NCBI RefSeq assembly: GCF_009707385.1
Contig: NZ_CP046115.1
Coordinates: forward strand, 372,001-436,000
DNA from: Klebsiella oxytoca
Lineage (GTDB): Bacteria; Pseudomonadota; Gammaproteobacteria; Enterobacterales; Enterobacteriaceae
Direction: 5' to 3'
DNA: 64,000 nt
Made by a program: the position numbers and the translations under genes. Of the stretch, positions 1-8,884 are shown in pieces. Position 1 is the stretch's first letter. The number at the start of each line of letters is the position of its first letter. Below the pieces are notes generated by a model, which saw nothing but the letters and a program-made list of their open reading frames with translations, made no database searches and had not been told where the DNA came from.

Positions 1-2
1 GC

Positions 3-710
3 GTCGGTACCGAAGCGCTATTGCGCTGGCCGGGCTTCGATGGTCCGGTGATGAGCCCGGCGGAGTTTATCCCGCTGGCGGAAAACGAAGGGATGATTGC
101 GCAGGTTACCGACTATGTAATAGATGAGGTATTTTCCGACCTTGGCGAGTTCCTGGCCCGGAACCCGCATTTATACGTGGCGATCAACCTCTCCGCTTCC
201 GATTTTCACTCCGCGCGCTTGATTGAACACATCAACGAGAAGGTCCGTCGCTACGCTATCAAGGCGGAACAAATTAAAATCGAAGTGACCGAGCGGGGGT
301 TTATTGATGTACCGAAAACGACGCCGGTGATTCAGGCTTTTCGCGACGCGGGATACGAAATCGCCATCGATGATTTTGGTACCGGCTACTCCAACCTGCA
401 AAACCTCCATTCGCTCAACGTCGACATCCTCAAGATTGATAAATCTTTTATCGACACGCTGGCAAGTCATACGACCAGCCACCTGATTGCTGAACATATT
501 ATCCAGATGGCGAACAGCCTGCATTTAAAGATAGTGGCGGAAGGTGTGGAAACCGCAAACCAGGTCGCCTGGCTACATAAGCGCGACGTGCAATATTGCC
601 AGGGCTGGTACTTTGCGAAAGCGATGCCGCCGCAGGAGTTTATGCAGTGGCTGGCGAACGATCGTACCAGCCTCTGCCCCTGGCAACAGCCTTATCAGGC
701 GGAAATTTGA
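3..710 (+). CDS. pdeC: Cyclic-di-GMP phosphodiesterase, EAL domain, C-terminal part (PdeC/YjcC-like)
   Basis: The gene enters from the left edge, so only the C-terminal 235 residues are visible. The EAL signature itself lies at nt 12-20 and continues as EALLRW. The rest of the catalytic set is intact: NLSASD, EVTERG, the metal-binding IDDFGTGYS, the lysine in ILKIDKSF, VAEGVET and the QGWYF loop. This supports active hydrolysis of c-di-GMP to pGpG. In E. coli, PdeC is a membrane protein with a periplasmic CSS sensor domain and lies next to soxS; the same neighbourhood here supports the assignment. Its 3' end overlaps the convergent soxS stop by 16 nt. The sensor and membrane segments lie outside the window. 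Confidence 0.93.
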   Translation, partial: VGTEALLRWPGFDGPVMSPAEFIPLAENEGMIAQVTDYVIDEVFSDLGEFLARNPHLYVAINLSASDFHSARLIEHINEKVRRYAIKAEQIKIEVTERGFIDVPKTTPVIQAFRDAGYEIAIDDFGTGYSNLQNLHSLNVDILKIDKSFIDTLASHTTSHLIAEHIIQMANSLHLKIVAEGVETANQVAWLHKRDVQYCQGWYFAKAMPPQEFMQWLANDRTSLCPWQQPYQAEI

Positions 711-1024
711 TGGCGATAGTCGGTAGGCGTACGGTCGAATTCGCGACGGAACACTCGCGAGAAGGTTTGCTGCGATACGTAGCCGAGATCCATCGCGATA
801 TCAAAAATAGGGCGCTGGGTGGTTCTTAACGCTTCCGCGGCGAGCAGCAGACGGCGCTGGCGAATGTAATCTCCAAGCGTTTGATGCATCACGGCGCGAA
901 ACATCCGCTGGAGATACCATTTTGAGTATCCCGATTTTCTGGCGACTACATCAATGTTAAGTGGTTGATCGATATGTTCATCAATCCATTCAATAAGCGT
1001 TTGGATAATATCCTGATGGGACAT
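695..1024 (-). CDS. soxS: Superoxide response regulator SoxS (AraC family)
   Basis: A 109-residue protein that is almost entirely a double helix-turn-helix AraC/XylS DNA-binding domain, as expected for SoxS (107 aa in E. coli). The first HTH lies around residues 24-45 (VVARKSGYSKWYLQRMF) and the second around 73-96 (IAMDLGYVSQQTFSRVF). SoxS activates superoxide and redox-drug defence genes. It is divergent from soxR and its promoter carries the SoxR palindrome at 1080-1097. The 3' end overlaps pdeC tail-to-tail by 16 nt. It is two residues longer than the E. coli protein at the C terminus. Confidence 0.97.
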   Translation of the reverse strand: MSHQDIIQTLIEWIDEHIDQPLNIDVVARKSGYSKWYLQRMFRAVMHQTLGDYIRQRRLLLAAEALRTTQRPIFDIAMDLGYVSQQTFSRVFRREFDRTPTDYRHQISA

Positions 1025-1079
1025 AAAGCGGCCTCTCTCAATTCTCGATTCGTCGTTTTGTCTGCGGGGGAGTATAATT

Positions 1080-1097
1080 CCTCAAGTTAACTTGAGG
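1080..1097. promoter_or_regulatory. SoxR operator in the soxS/soxR divergent promoter
   Basis: A perfect 18-bp palindrome, CCTCAAGTTAACTTGAGG, between soxS and soxR. It matches the known SoxR box, which sits in the over-long spacer of the soxS promoter so that oxidised SoxR can activate by distorting the DNA. It lies 12 nt before the soxR ATG, so it can also mediate soxR autoregulation. Confidence 0.95.
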
Positions 1098-1108
1098 TAA
1101 AGCGCTTT

Positions 1109-1567
1109 ATGGAAAAGAAATCACCCCGCATCAAAATGCTGCTGACGCCCGGAGAGGTAGCGAAACGAACCGGCGTGGCCGTTTCCGCGCTGCACTTTTA
1201 TGAAAGCAAAGGGCTGATCCACAGCCAGCGCAATGCGGGCAATCAGCGACGCTACCGGCGCGACGTGCTGCGCGCGGTGGCGATCATTAAGATTGCGCAA
1301 CGTATCGGTATTCCGCTGGCGACTATCGGCGATGCGTTCGGCGTGCTGCCGGAAGGGCATAATCTCAGCGCTAAAGAGTGGAAGATGCTGTCGTCCCAGT
1401 GGCGGGAGGAGCTGGACCGACGCATTCATACTCTCACCGCGCTGCGCGATCAGCTTGATGGCTGCATTGGCTGTGGCTGTTTGTCGCGTCGCGACTGTCC
1501 GTTACGTAACCCTGGCGATAAGCTGGGTGAAGAGGGGACCGGGGCGCGGTTGCTGGAGGAGGACTAA
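1109..1567 (+). CDS. soxR: Redox-sensing transcriptional activator SoxR (MerR family)
   Basis: A 152-residue MerR-family regulator. The N-terminal winged HTH starts at [20 protein letters not shown] (about residues 11-30). A dimerisation helix follows, and then the [2Fe-2S] cysteine cluster [12 protein letters not shown] near residue 120. All four cysteines are present, so redox sensing should be intact. In enterics, oxidised SoxR activates only soxS. The gene is followed at once by a strong hairpin terminator that also ends the convergent sRNA SraL. Confidence 0.97.
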   Translation: MEKKSPRIKMLLTPGEVAKRTGVAVSALHFYESKGLIHSQRNAGNQRRYRRDVLRAVAIIKIAQRIGIPLATIGDAFGVLPEGHNLSAKEWKMLSSQWREELDRRIHTLTALRDQLDGCIGCGCLSRRDCPLRNPGDKLGEEGTGARLLEED

Positions 1568-1700
1568 AAACTAAAGCGCCACAACAGGGCGCTTTAGTTG
1601 TTTTCCGGTCTTGGTCTTTCGCTCTATCCCGCTGGTACGCAGGAGGGTTTCCCCCGACGTCGGCTCACCTCAGTATTGCGCAATGTGTTGATGGAGGTTC
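1567..1700 (-). ncRNA. sraL: Small RNA SraL (RyjA), antisense side of the soxR 3' end
   Basis: The minus strand downstream of soxR carries the conserved SraL body. Recognisable segments are TACTGAGGTGAGCCGA, GGGGGAAACCCTCCTGCG and CCAGCGGGATAGAG. It ends in the hairpin at 1569-1599 followed on this strand by a run of T. In E. coli and Salmonella, SraL is a sigma-S-dependent sRNA encoded convergent with soxR. In Salmonella it represses tig mRNA. The 5' end is approximate because the promoter was not mapped. The assignment rests on recalled family sequence and exact synteny. Confidence 0.8.
1569..1604. terminator. Bidirectional terminator soxR / sraL
   Basis: Perfect 12-bp stem AACTAAAGCGCC / GGCGCTTTAGTT with a 7-nt loop. 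A T-rich tail is present on both strands, so it can end soxR on the plus strand and SraL on the minus strand. Confidence 0.9.
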
Positions 1701-1824
1701 CGGTTTGCGCCGACACTTTAAGTGTGGCTCTTTTCTCCGAATTTGCCTCAATGGTTTGCCGAAAAATTCCCGTCATTCGCCGCCTGTTTCTATAGTTAAT
1801 TTGAACAAACAGCGGGAGAGGCCC

Positions 1825-2493
1825 ATGTTAACGGTACATCATCTCAATCAGTCACGATCGCAGCGCATATTATGGGCGCTGGAAGAACTACAGCTGCCTT
1901 ATCAAGTTGTCTCTTATCAGCGCGGCAAGGATATGCTCGCGCCGGCTGAATTAAAGAGCGTTCATCCGCTGGGGAAATCGCCGGTCGTGGAAGATAACGG
2001 CCACATTCTGGCTGAATCCGGCGCTATTCTTGAATATTTGCAGGAAACCTACGATAGCGCCCGGCGCCTGAAGCCTCAGTCGATGGAAGATAAACTGCAA
2101 TACCGCTTTTGGCTGCATTATGCCGAGGGTTCCCTGATGCCCCTTCTGCTGATGAAACTGGTGTTTTCCAGCCTCGGTAAACCTCCGGTGCCGTTTGGCA
2201 TGCGTACGCTGGGCAATGCGTTAGGCAAAGGGGTGCAAAAGGCCTGGCTTAACCGGCAGGTGGAGACCCATGCCCGTTTTATCGAAACGCACCTTTCCAG
2301 GCAGCGCTGGTTTGCCGGGGCAGAGCTCAGTATGGCCGATATTCAGATGAGCTTTCCGGCGATGGCGCTGCTGGCGCGCGGCGGCGTGGGTGATTTACCG
2401 CATCTGACGCAGTGGGTTCAGCGCGTGGAGCAGCGTCCGGGCTGGCAGAAGGCAATTGAGCGCGGCGGCCCTTTTACGCTTCCCGGAGAGTGA
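1825..2493 (+). CDS. Glutathione S-transferase family protein
   Basis: 222 residues with the two-domain cytosolic GST layout. An N-terminal thioredoxin-like domain carries NQSRSQRILWALEEL (glutathione site region) and LGKSPVVEDNG, with the cis-Pro at the SPVV turn, then AESGAILEYL. A helical C-terminal domain follows, with FAGAELSMADIQMSF. The start is set at 1825 because GGGAGAG lies 8 nt upstream; an upstream in-frame extension has no homology-like content. Its position beside soxR fits an oxidative or electrophile stress role, but the substrate cannot be read from the sequence. E. coli lacks this gene between soxR and ghxP. Confidence 0.85.
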   Translation: MLTVHHLNQSRSQRILWALEELQLPYQVVSYQRGKDMLAPAELKSVHPLGKSPVVEDNGHILAESGAILEYLQETYDSARRLKPQSMEDKLQYRFWLHYAEGSLMPLLLMKLVFSSLGKPPVPFGMRTLGNALGKGVQKAWLNRQVETHARFIETHLSRQRWFAGAELSMADIQMSFPAMALLARGGVGDLPHLTQWVQRVEQRPGWQKAIERGGPFTLPGE

Positions 2494-2569
2494 ACCATTC
2501 CTGAAGCCGATGACCGGGGAAAAATTGCTGGCGGCGTAATGCAAAATTGTTACCGGATTGCGCATGGAC

Positions 2570-2772
2570 GATAACGTTTGCGCATCGACTGGTTATTTCC
2601 TGAACGTCATAAGCGAAATTTAGCGAAATCCGACAAACTTCAGTTGAAAAGGCCCGTCTAAAGGCTGGATAATCGTTTGCCTTTTTATTTTGCTCATCAT
2701 TTCCTCTGCTGACAGAGGGGGCAAAGTCATTCTTCACACCGTACTGTATGCGCGGAGTTAAACGTTTGCTTT
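2570..2772. promoter_or_regulatory. Three PurR-box-like sites upstream of ghxP
   Basis: Three sequences sharing the right half and centre of the PurR palindrome (consensus ACGCAAACGTTTGCGT) lie 110-310 nt before ghxP: GATAACGTTTGCGCA at 2570-2584, GATAATCGTTTGCCTT at 2668-2683 and AGTTAAACGTTTGCTT at 2757-2772. PurR control of a guanine/hypoxanthine permease gene is expected. Having three near-sites is more than I would expect by chance, but none is a perfect operator. Confidence 0.6.
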
Positions 2773-2881
2773 TCACAGCCCCTGGCGCTGCGATGTAGCA
2801 CAAGGAGATCGCGTTTAGCTGGCAGTGGATGGTCCACCACGCATACAGACGAACGATAAAAATTCTCAGGGGAAGTTTTCT

Positions 2882-4231
2882 ATGTCTACGCCTTCAGCGC
2901 GTACCGGCGGTTCATTAGACGCCTGGTTTAAAATTTCTGCTCGCGGCAGTACCGTGCGTCAGGAAATCGTTGCCGGTCTTACCACCTTCCTGGCGATGGT
3001 GTACTCGGTCATCGTTGTGCCTGGCATGCTTGGTAAAGCAGGTTTTCCGCCGGCCGCGGTATTTGTCTCCACCTGTCTGGTGGCCGGCGTCGGTTCGCTG
3101 GTGATGGGCCTGTGGGCGAACCTGCCGCTGGCGATTGGCTGCGCTATCTCGCTGACCGCTTTTACCGCCTTTAGCCTGGTGCTGGGCCAGCAGATCAGCA
3201 TTCCGGTCGCGCTGGGTGCGGTCTTCCTGATGGGGGTGCTGTTCACCGTGATTTCGGCGACCGGCATTCGTAGCTGGATCCTGCGTAACCTGCCGCAGGG
3301 CGTTGCGCACGGTACGGGAATTGGTATTGGCCTGTTTCTGCTGCTGATTGCCGCTAACGGCGTGGGTCTGGTTATCAAAAACCCGCTGGATGGCCTGCCG
3401 GTGGCGTTGGGTCATTTTAATAGCTTCCCGGTGATTATGTCGCTGGTGGGGCTGGCGGTGATTATTGGCCTCGAAAAACTGAAGGTGCCGGGCGGTATCC
3501 TGCTGACGATCATCGGTATATCGATTATCGGCCTGATTTTCGATCCTGCTGTTCACTTCTCAGGTATCTTCGCTATGCCGTCGCTGAGCGACGATAAAGG
3601 CAATTCGCTGATCGGTAGCCTGGATATCGTCGGCGCGCTGAACCCGGTCGTGCTGCCAAGCGTACTGGCATTGGTAATGACCGCGGTGTTTGACGCTACC
3701 GGTACTATCCGCGCGGTGGCGGGTCAGGCGAACCTGCTGGATAAAGACGGGCAGATTATCAACGGCGGCAAAGCGCTGACCACCGACTCCCTGAGCAGCG
3801 TTTTCTCCGGCGTGGTGGGCGCGGCTCCGGCTGCGGTGTATATCGAATCTGCTGCCGGTACGGCGGCGGGCGGTAAAACCGGTCTGACCGCAGTGACCGT
3901 CGGCGTACTGTTCCTGCTGATCCTGTTCCTCTCTCCGCTCTCTTATCTGGTTCCGGCCTACGCTACCGCTCCGGCGCTGATGTACGTCGGCCTGCTGATG
4001 CTGAGCAACGTGGCGAAAATCGATTTCAACGACTTCGTTGATGCGATGGCGGGCCTGATTACTGCGGTCTTTATCGTTCTGACCTGCAACATCGTCACCG
4101 GCATCATGATCGGCTTTGCGTCGCTGGTGATTGGCCGTCTGGTGTCCGGCGAATGGCGTAAGCTGAACCTCGGCACGGTGATCATCGCTGCGGCGCTGGT
4201 TATTTTCTACGCAGGCGGCTGGGCGATTTAA
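2882..4231 (+). CDS. ghxP: Guanine/hypoxanthine:H+ symporter GhxP
   Basis: 449 residues, the same length as E. coli GhxP (YjcD), a nucleobase-ascorbate-transporter superfamily permease of the AzgA-like branch that takes up guanine and hypoxanthine. Family features include [16 protein letters not shown] in the first membrane segment, the long run of about 13-14 hydrophobic helices, and the signature region [19 protein letters not shown] around residue 275. The start at 2882 gives the family length and has GGGGAAG upstream; an earlier in-frame start adds non-conserved residues. It is probably purine-repressed through the PurR-like sites upstream and is followed by a good terminator. Confidence 0.95.
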   Translation: MSTPSARTGGSLDAWFKISARGSTVRQEIVAGLTTFLAMVYSVIVVPGMLGKAGFPPAAVFVSTCLVAGVGSLVMGLWANLPLAIGCAISLTAFTAFSLVLGQQISIPVALGAVFLMGVLFTVISATGIRSWILRNLPQGVAHGTGIGIGLFLLLIAANGVGLVIKNPLDGLPVALGHFNSFPVIMSLVGLAVIIGLEKLKVPGGILLTIIGISIIGLIFDPAVHFSGIFAMPSLSDDKGNSLIGSLDIVGALNPVVLPSVLALVMTAVFDATGTIRAVAGQANLLDKDGQIINGGKALTTDSLSSVFSGVVGAAPAAVYIESAAGTAAGGKTGLTAVTVGVLFLLILFLSPLSYLVPAYATAPALMYVGLLMLSNVAKIDFNDFVDAMAGLITAVFIVLTCNIVTGIMIGFASLVIGRLVSGEWRKLNLGTVIIAAALVIFYAGGWAI

Positions 4232-4246
4232 CTTTTCCTGCTAACG

Positions 4247-4277
4247 ACGGGCGGCTTTGGCCGCCCGTTTAATTTTT
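4247..4277 (+). terminator. Rho-independent terminator of ghxP
   Basis: Stem ACGGGCGGC / GCCGCCCGT with a 4-nt loop, followed by TTAATTTTT, 16 nt after the ghxP stop. Confidence 0.9.
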
Positions 4278-4377
4278 AAGCCACATCCTGTTTCCTTTTG
4301 CGTTAATCTGAGTAGCGTATTATGCCGAGACATGACGCCTCAGATGTAAAAAAGAAAACGCAGCAAACAGGGAACAC

Positions 4378-6024
4378 ATGGAAATATTCTTTACCATACT
4401 CATCATGACCCTCGTGGTCTCTCTCTCCGGGGTTGTTACACGCGTACTTCCCTTTCAGGTTCCACTACCTTTAATCCAAATCGGCATCGGCGCGCTGTTA
4501 GCCTGGCCTACCTTCGGATTGCATGTTGAATTCGACCCTGAACTCTTTCTGGTTCTTTTTATTCCGCCGCTGCTTTTTGCCGACGGCTGGAAGACGCCAA
4601 CCCGTGAGTTCATTGAGCATGGACGAGAAATTTTCGGTCTGGCGCTGGCGCTGGTAGTGGTGACGGTGGTTGGTATTGGCTACCTTATCTACTGGATTGT
4701 GCCGGGTATTCCGCTGATTCCGGCTTTTGCCCTGGCGGCGGTTCTGTCGCCAACGGATGCCGTGGCGCTGTCCGGGATCGTTGGCGAAGGGCGCATTCCG
4801 AAAAAAATTATGGGGATTTTGCAGGGCGAGGCGCTAATGAACGATGCCTCCGGCCTGGTCTCCCTGAAATTTGCCGTTGCGGTAGCGATGGGGACGATGG
4901 TCTTTACCGTCGGCGGCGCGACGGTTGAGTTCTTCAAAGTGGCGGTTGGCGGTATTCTCGCGGGCTTCGTGGTTAGCTGGCTGTACGGACGTTCAATGCG
5001 CTTCCTCAGCCGCTGGGGCGGCGATGAACCGGCAACGCAAATCGTACTGCTATTTCTGCTGCCGTTCGCTTCTTACCTGATCGCTGAACATATCGGCTTT
5101 TCCGGGATCCTGGCGGCAGTTGCCGCGGGGATGACCATCACCCGCTCCGGAGTGATGCGCAGCGCGCCGCTGGCGATGCGCCTGCGTGCTAACAGTACCT
5201 GGGCGATGCTGGAGTTCGTGTTCAACGGCATGGTATTCCTGCTGTTGGGCCTGCAGCTACCGGATATTCTCTCCAGCTCGCTGGTGGCCGCTGAAGCAGA
5301 TCCCAACGTCGAAACCTGGATGCTGTTTACCGATATCGTTCTGATTTATGCCGCCCTGATGCTGGTGCGTTTCGGCTGGCTGTGGACGATGCGCAAACTC
5401 AGTCAGCGTTTCCTGAAAAAGAAACCGATGGAGTTCGGCTCCTGGACGACGCGCGAGCTGCTGATCTCCTCCGTCGCCGGCGTCCGCGGGGCGATTACTC
5501 TTGCCGGTGTGCTGTCGATTCCTCTGCTGCTGCCGGACGGCAACGTCTTCCCGGCGCGCTATGAGCTGGTATTCCTTGCCGCCGGGGTGATTCTGTTTTC
5601 TCTGTTCGTCGGCGTGATTGTGCTGCCGATTCTGCTGCGCCATATCGAATCGACCGACCATGTGCAGCAGCGTAAAGAGGAGCGCCTGGCGCGAGCGGCA
5701 ACGGCGGACGTGGCGATTGTCGCGATTCAGAAAATGGAAGAGCGCCTGGCGGCGGACACCAAAGAGAATATCGATAATCAGCTGCTGACAGAAGTCAGTT
5801 CGCGAGTGATTGGTAACCTGCGCCGCCGCGTTGATGGTCGTAACGATGTTGAAACCTCGATGCTGGAAGAGAGCCTTGAACGTCGTTTCCGCCTGGCGGC
5901 GCTGCGTTCAGAGCGTGGGGAACTGTACCACCTGCGCGCCACCCGGCAGATCAGTAACGAGACGCTGCAGAAGCTGCTGCACGACCTCGACCTGCTGGAG
6001 GCGCTGCTGATCGAAGACCAGTAA
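4378..6024 (+). CDS. yjcE: CPA1-family Na+/H+ antiporter YjcE
   Basis: 548 residues (E. coli YjcE 549). The first ~400 residues form the multi-helix cation/proton exchanger domain, with LSPTDAVALSGIVGEG and the GEALMNDASGLVSLK motif whose acidic residues form the ion site. The C-terminal ~140 residues are a hydrophilic, charged cytoplasmic tail rich in E/R (EERLARAAT to LEALLIEDQ), likely helical and regulatory. It is a single gene with its own short upstream region, located as in E. coli between ghxP and the actP side. Confidence 0.93.
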   Translation: MEIFFTILIMTLVVSLSGVVTRVLPFQVPLPLIQIGIGALLAWPTFGLHVEFDPELFLVLFIPPLLFADGWKTPTREFIEHGREIFGLALALVVVTVVGIGYLIYWIVPGIPLIPAFALAAVLSPTDAVALSGIVGEGRIPKKIMGILQGEALMNDASGLVSLKFAVAVAMGTMVFTVGGATVEFFKVAVGGILAGFVVSWLYGRSMRFLSRWGGDEPATQIVLLFLLPFASYLIAEHIGFSGILAAVAAGMTITRSGVMRSAPLAMRLRANSTWAMLEFVFNGMVFLLLGLQLPDILSSSLVAAEADPNVETWMLFTDIVLIYAALMLVRFGWLWTMRKLSQRFLKKKPMEFGSWTTRELLISSVAGVRGAITLAGVLSIPLLLPDGNVFPARYELVFLAAGVILFSLFVGVIVLPILLRHIESTDHVQQRKEERLARAATADVAIVAIQKMEERLAADTKENIDNQLLTEVSSRVIGNLRRRVDGRNDVETSMLEESLERRFRLAALRSERGELYHLRATRQISNETLQKLLHDLDLLEALLIEDQ

Positions 6025-6082
6025 CGCCGTACCTGTTCCCCGGCGGCGCTGCGCCGCTCGGGACGTGTGTGGTGTGATTTTC

Positions 6083-6178
6083 CCGGAGGCGGCGCCTGAC
6101 GCGCCTTGTCCGGGCTACCGCCCCTCAGAAGATTGAGAATTATAGCCCGGGTAAGGCGTTACGCCGCAACCCGGGAAC
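6083..6178. repeat. REP element pair after yjcE
   Basis: Two facing REP-type palindromes: CCCGGAGGCGGCGCCTGACG...TTGTCCGGGCTAC, then TAGCCCGGGTAAGGCGTTACGCC...CCCGGGAA. They occupy the convergent gap between yjcE and the LysR gene, a typical REP location. Confidence 0.8.
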
Positions 6179-7060
6179 TCACTTCAGCCAGAACGCCTTA
6201 CTGCACTCCAGCCACGCCCGCGCGCTGTGCGACATGTACACACCTTCGCGCCAAATCATTCCCAGCTCCCAGCGTAGATCGCTCTGCAGCGGGATCCAGC
6301 AAAAGCTTTGTGGGTCGAGACGCTGGCAGATCGGCTCCGGCAAAATGGCTACGCCAATGCCAGCCTGCACCATGGCGGCCAGAAAATCCCATTGCCCGCT
6401 GCGCACGGCGATGCTCGGCTTAACTTCATGCTGTGCAAATAGCCGCATCAGCTGCTGGCTGAGGGCGAAATCCTCGTTGTAAATCACCAGCGGATACTCT
6501 GCGAGCGCTTCCGGCGACAATGACGCGATACCCTTCCAGTGCGCGGTTCTCGGCGTTAGCACGCAGAGCGGATGGCTGAACAGAGAAAGCGTAGTCAGGC
6601 CGCTGGCCTCATCAACGGGAAGAGCCGTCATGGCTAAATCCAGCTCGCCGTTGCTTACGGCCTGCTGCACGGTCAGGCCACCAAACTCGGAAATTTTCAG
6701 CTCGACCCCCGAGTAGCGCTGGCGAAAGAGGCTAATTGGCTCGGCCATCAGCATGCCGACCATCGGCGGGATCCCAAGACGCAGTATGCCTTTATGCAGA
6801 TGATTAATATCACTCAGCTCTGATTCCAGCTGATGAAATTCGCCAAGGATAGCCTGCCCGCGCTCGAAGACTACCCGCCCGGTATCGGTCAGCAATAGCT
6901 TCCGACCATCGCGGATCAGCAGCGTGCAGTTCAGCTCATCTTCCAGATTCTTAAGCATTTTGCTGATGGTGGGCTGCGTGACGAACAGTTTCTCCGCCGC
7001 GCGAGTGAAGCTCTGTTGGCGAACCACTTCGACAAAATAACGCAGCGTTCGGATATCCAT
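6179..7060 (-). CDS. LysR-family transcriptional regulator (CidR-like context)
   Basis: 293 residues with the LysR architecture. The N-terminal winged HTH is RTLRYFVEVVRQQSFTRAA and TQPTISKMLKNLE (residues 4-45), with a linker helix and then a periplasmic-binding-like effector domain from about residue 90. It is transcribed divergently from the CidA/CidB pair, with a ~100-bp shared promoter region. This is the arrangement of cidR with cidAB in Gram-positives and of many enteric LysR/YxaK-type units, so it probably controls the pair. The effector is unknown. E. coli has yjcF in this interval instead. Confidence 0.88.
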   Translation of the reverse strand: MDIRTLRYFVEVVRQQSFTRAAEKLFVTQPTISKMLKNLEDELNCTLLIRDGRKLLLTDTGRVVFERGQAILGEFHQLESELSDINHLHKGILRLGIPPMVGMLMAEPISLFRQRYSGVELKISEFGGLTVQQAVSNGELDLAMTALPVDEASGLTTLSLFSHPLCVLTPRTAHWKGIASLSPEALAEYPLVIYNEDFALSQQLMRLFAQHEVKPSIAVRSGQWDFLAAMVQAGIGVAILPEPICQRLDPQSFCWIPLQSDLRWELGMIWREGVYMSHSARAWLECSKAFWLK

Positions 7061-7163
7061 AATTATTCCCTGAGACTATACCTGTGATGATTTTAATTCA
7101 TTTCTACCGGGCCGGACGGCTCTCTATACTGCACGCCTGTTTTCTTTTTCAGGAATACCGCCC

Positions 7164-7574
7164 ATGGCCTTCGCGCCAGTTCGCGTGACGCCCCTGGTCA
7201 TGCAACGTCTTCAGGTACCCGTTCAGGTACTGATCTATGCCGGACTGTTCGTCTGCGCTGATTATTTAGTTAACTGGTTGCATTTGCCGCTTCCGGCGAA
7301 TCTGGTTGGTATGCTGATAATGCTGGCGCTGATTGTTTGCCGGGTGATCCCTCTAAACTGGGTTCGGGCCGGAGCACGCTGGCTGCTGGCGGAAATGCTG
7401 CTGTTTTTCGTGCCGGCGGTGGTGGCGGTGGTTAACTATGCGCAGCTGCTGATGGTTGATGGCTGGCGTATTTTTCTGGTGATTGGCTTAAGTACCACGA
7501 TGGTGCTGGGCGCAACGGCGTGGGTGGTTGATAAGGTGTATCGCTATGAAGTCAGCAGGATGAAGCATGAGTGA
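7164..7574 (+). CDS. CidA/LrgA family membrane protein
   Basis: 136 residues with four predicted membrane helices and the family pattern LPLPANLVGMLIMLALIVCRVIP, followed by ARWLLAEMLLFFVPAVVAVVNY. CidA/LrgA proteins are holin-like; current data for the family also implicate export of small metabolites such as pyruvate. It overlaps the downstream CidB-type gene by 8 nt, indicating translational coupling. The divergent LysR gene probably regulates it. Confidence 0.9.
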   Translation: MAFAPVRVTPLVMQRLQVPVQVLIYAGLFVCADYLVNWLHLPLPANLVGMLIMLALIVCRVIPLNWVRAGARWLLAEMLLFFVPAVVAVVNYAQLLMVDGWRIFLVIGLSTTMVLGATAWVVDKVYRYEVSRMKHE

Positions 7575-8256
7575 TTTTCAGCTGAGCGTCCTGTGCCTTC
7601 TGGTGACGCTGGGACTCTATTTTGCCAACAAGCGGCTTTATCGCCGCTTCCATAAACTCCCGCTGATGCCGTTGGTTTTTACCCCGATCCTGCTGGTGAT
7701 GATTCTGGTAATCGGTCATATCTCCTATCAAAGCTATCTGGGTGAGACCCACTGGCTGCTGTGGCTGCTGGGCCCGGCAACCATCGCTTTCGCCGTGCCG
7801 GTATATGACAACCTGGCGATCATTAAACGTCACTGGATGTCGCTTACCGCCGGGGTGACCACCGCGTCGGTTGTTGCGGTGACCAGTTCGGTCTGGCTGG
7901 CGAGATTGTTGACTCTGCCTGATGAGATCCAGCGCAGCCTGGCAGTGCGCTCGGTAACGACGCCTTTTGCCCTGGCAGCCGCTAAGCCGCTGGGCGGTCA
8001 GCCTGATTTCGTCGCCCTGTTTGTTGTCGTCACCGGGGTATTTGGTATGGCAATAGGCGATGTGCTGTTTCTGCGTCTTTCTATTCGCGCGGGAATGGCG
8101 AAAGGAGCAGGGTTTGGCGCGGCATCACACGGCGCCGGTACCGCGCGATCCTATGAGCTTGGCCCACAGGAGGGCGTGGTCGCCAGTCTGGTGATGATGC
8201 TTTCCGGGATAGTGATGGTGCTGGCCGCGCCGTTGGTACGCTGGGCGATGTTTTAA
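7567..8256 (+). CDS. CidB/LrgB family membrane protein
   Basis: 229 residues, the LrgB/CidB length, with about 7-8 hydrophobic segments. Family motifs visible are LLGPATIAFAVPVYDN, the RSVTTPFALAAAKPLGG segment and the GAASHGAGTARSYELGPQEG loop near the C terminus. Its ATG lies inside the last codons of the CidA-type gene, so the two are co-translated and probably work as a membrane complex. E. coli has related proteins YohJ/YohK at another locus. Confidence 0.92.
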   Translation: MSDFQLSVLCLLVTLGLYFANKRLYRRFHKLPLMPLVFTPILLVMILVIGHISYQSYLGETHWLLWLLGPATIAFAVPVYDNLAIIKRHWMSLTAGVTTASVVAVTSSVWLARLLTLPDEIQRSLAVRSVTTPFALAAAKPLGGQPDFVALFVVVTGVFGMAIGDVLFLRLSIRAGMAKGAGFGAASHGAGTARSYELGPQEGVVASLVMMLSGIVMVLAAPLVRWAMF

Positions 8257-8884
8257 AAAATCATTCAGTGGTCATTTCAGCTATTTTTTACGAATGTACC
8301 TGGCTAGATGATGGTTTATTGAACAGTTTTAATTAAAGAATTTATCATTATTCGTTATATCCCGTCATAGAAATGATAATTAAGCCCGTATTAGCTCTAA
8401 TATTATTCGTATAGTCAATATCTTATTTTTTTAGTATCGATATGGATGTTCTCAACTATTTCACCTTTTGATTGTAACTAAATATTTCTATTTGAGTGGT
8501 ATTTTATTTGTAATCTTAATTTATTTATATTTTGATATTTAAATGATGAATGTATATATTTTATAATTCCATGATTTTATTTGATTATTTTTAAATCATA
8601 TACGTTAGTTATTAATGATGACCATTTATGATTCTGGATTAGACTTCCTTCTATTGTTGAGAATACTCCTGGTTTCCGTTATGTTGTTGAAGTGAGCTTT
8701 TATTATTGAATGGATTCAAGTGGAACTAAAGCTCTTGTATTTGAATTAATGTTAAATGCAAGCGATACATTCCCCTAAAAATATACCAGCGGTAGGTACA
8801 GTTGGTATTTAATCTCATTCGCTAATATATTGCCATAAACAATTGATGGATTGATTGTTAATCTGAATAAATAGGGGAATACAA
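8257..8884. other. AT-rich intergenic region upstream of fimbrial operon 1
   Basis: 628 bp with no convincing ORF and a much higher A+T content than either the cidB-like gene or the backbone. It holds the promoter of the first fimbrial operon and ends in TAGGGGAATACAA just before the pilin ATG. The composition is typical of H-NS-bound regulatory DNA. I looked for fim-switch-like long inverted repeats and for a recombinase gene and saw neither. Confidence 0.6.

Noticed and set aside
8257..8884. A fim-type invertible promoter before fimbrial operon 1
   Set aside because: No matching inverted repeats at the ends of the region and no adjacent site-specific recombinase.
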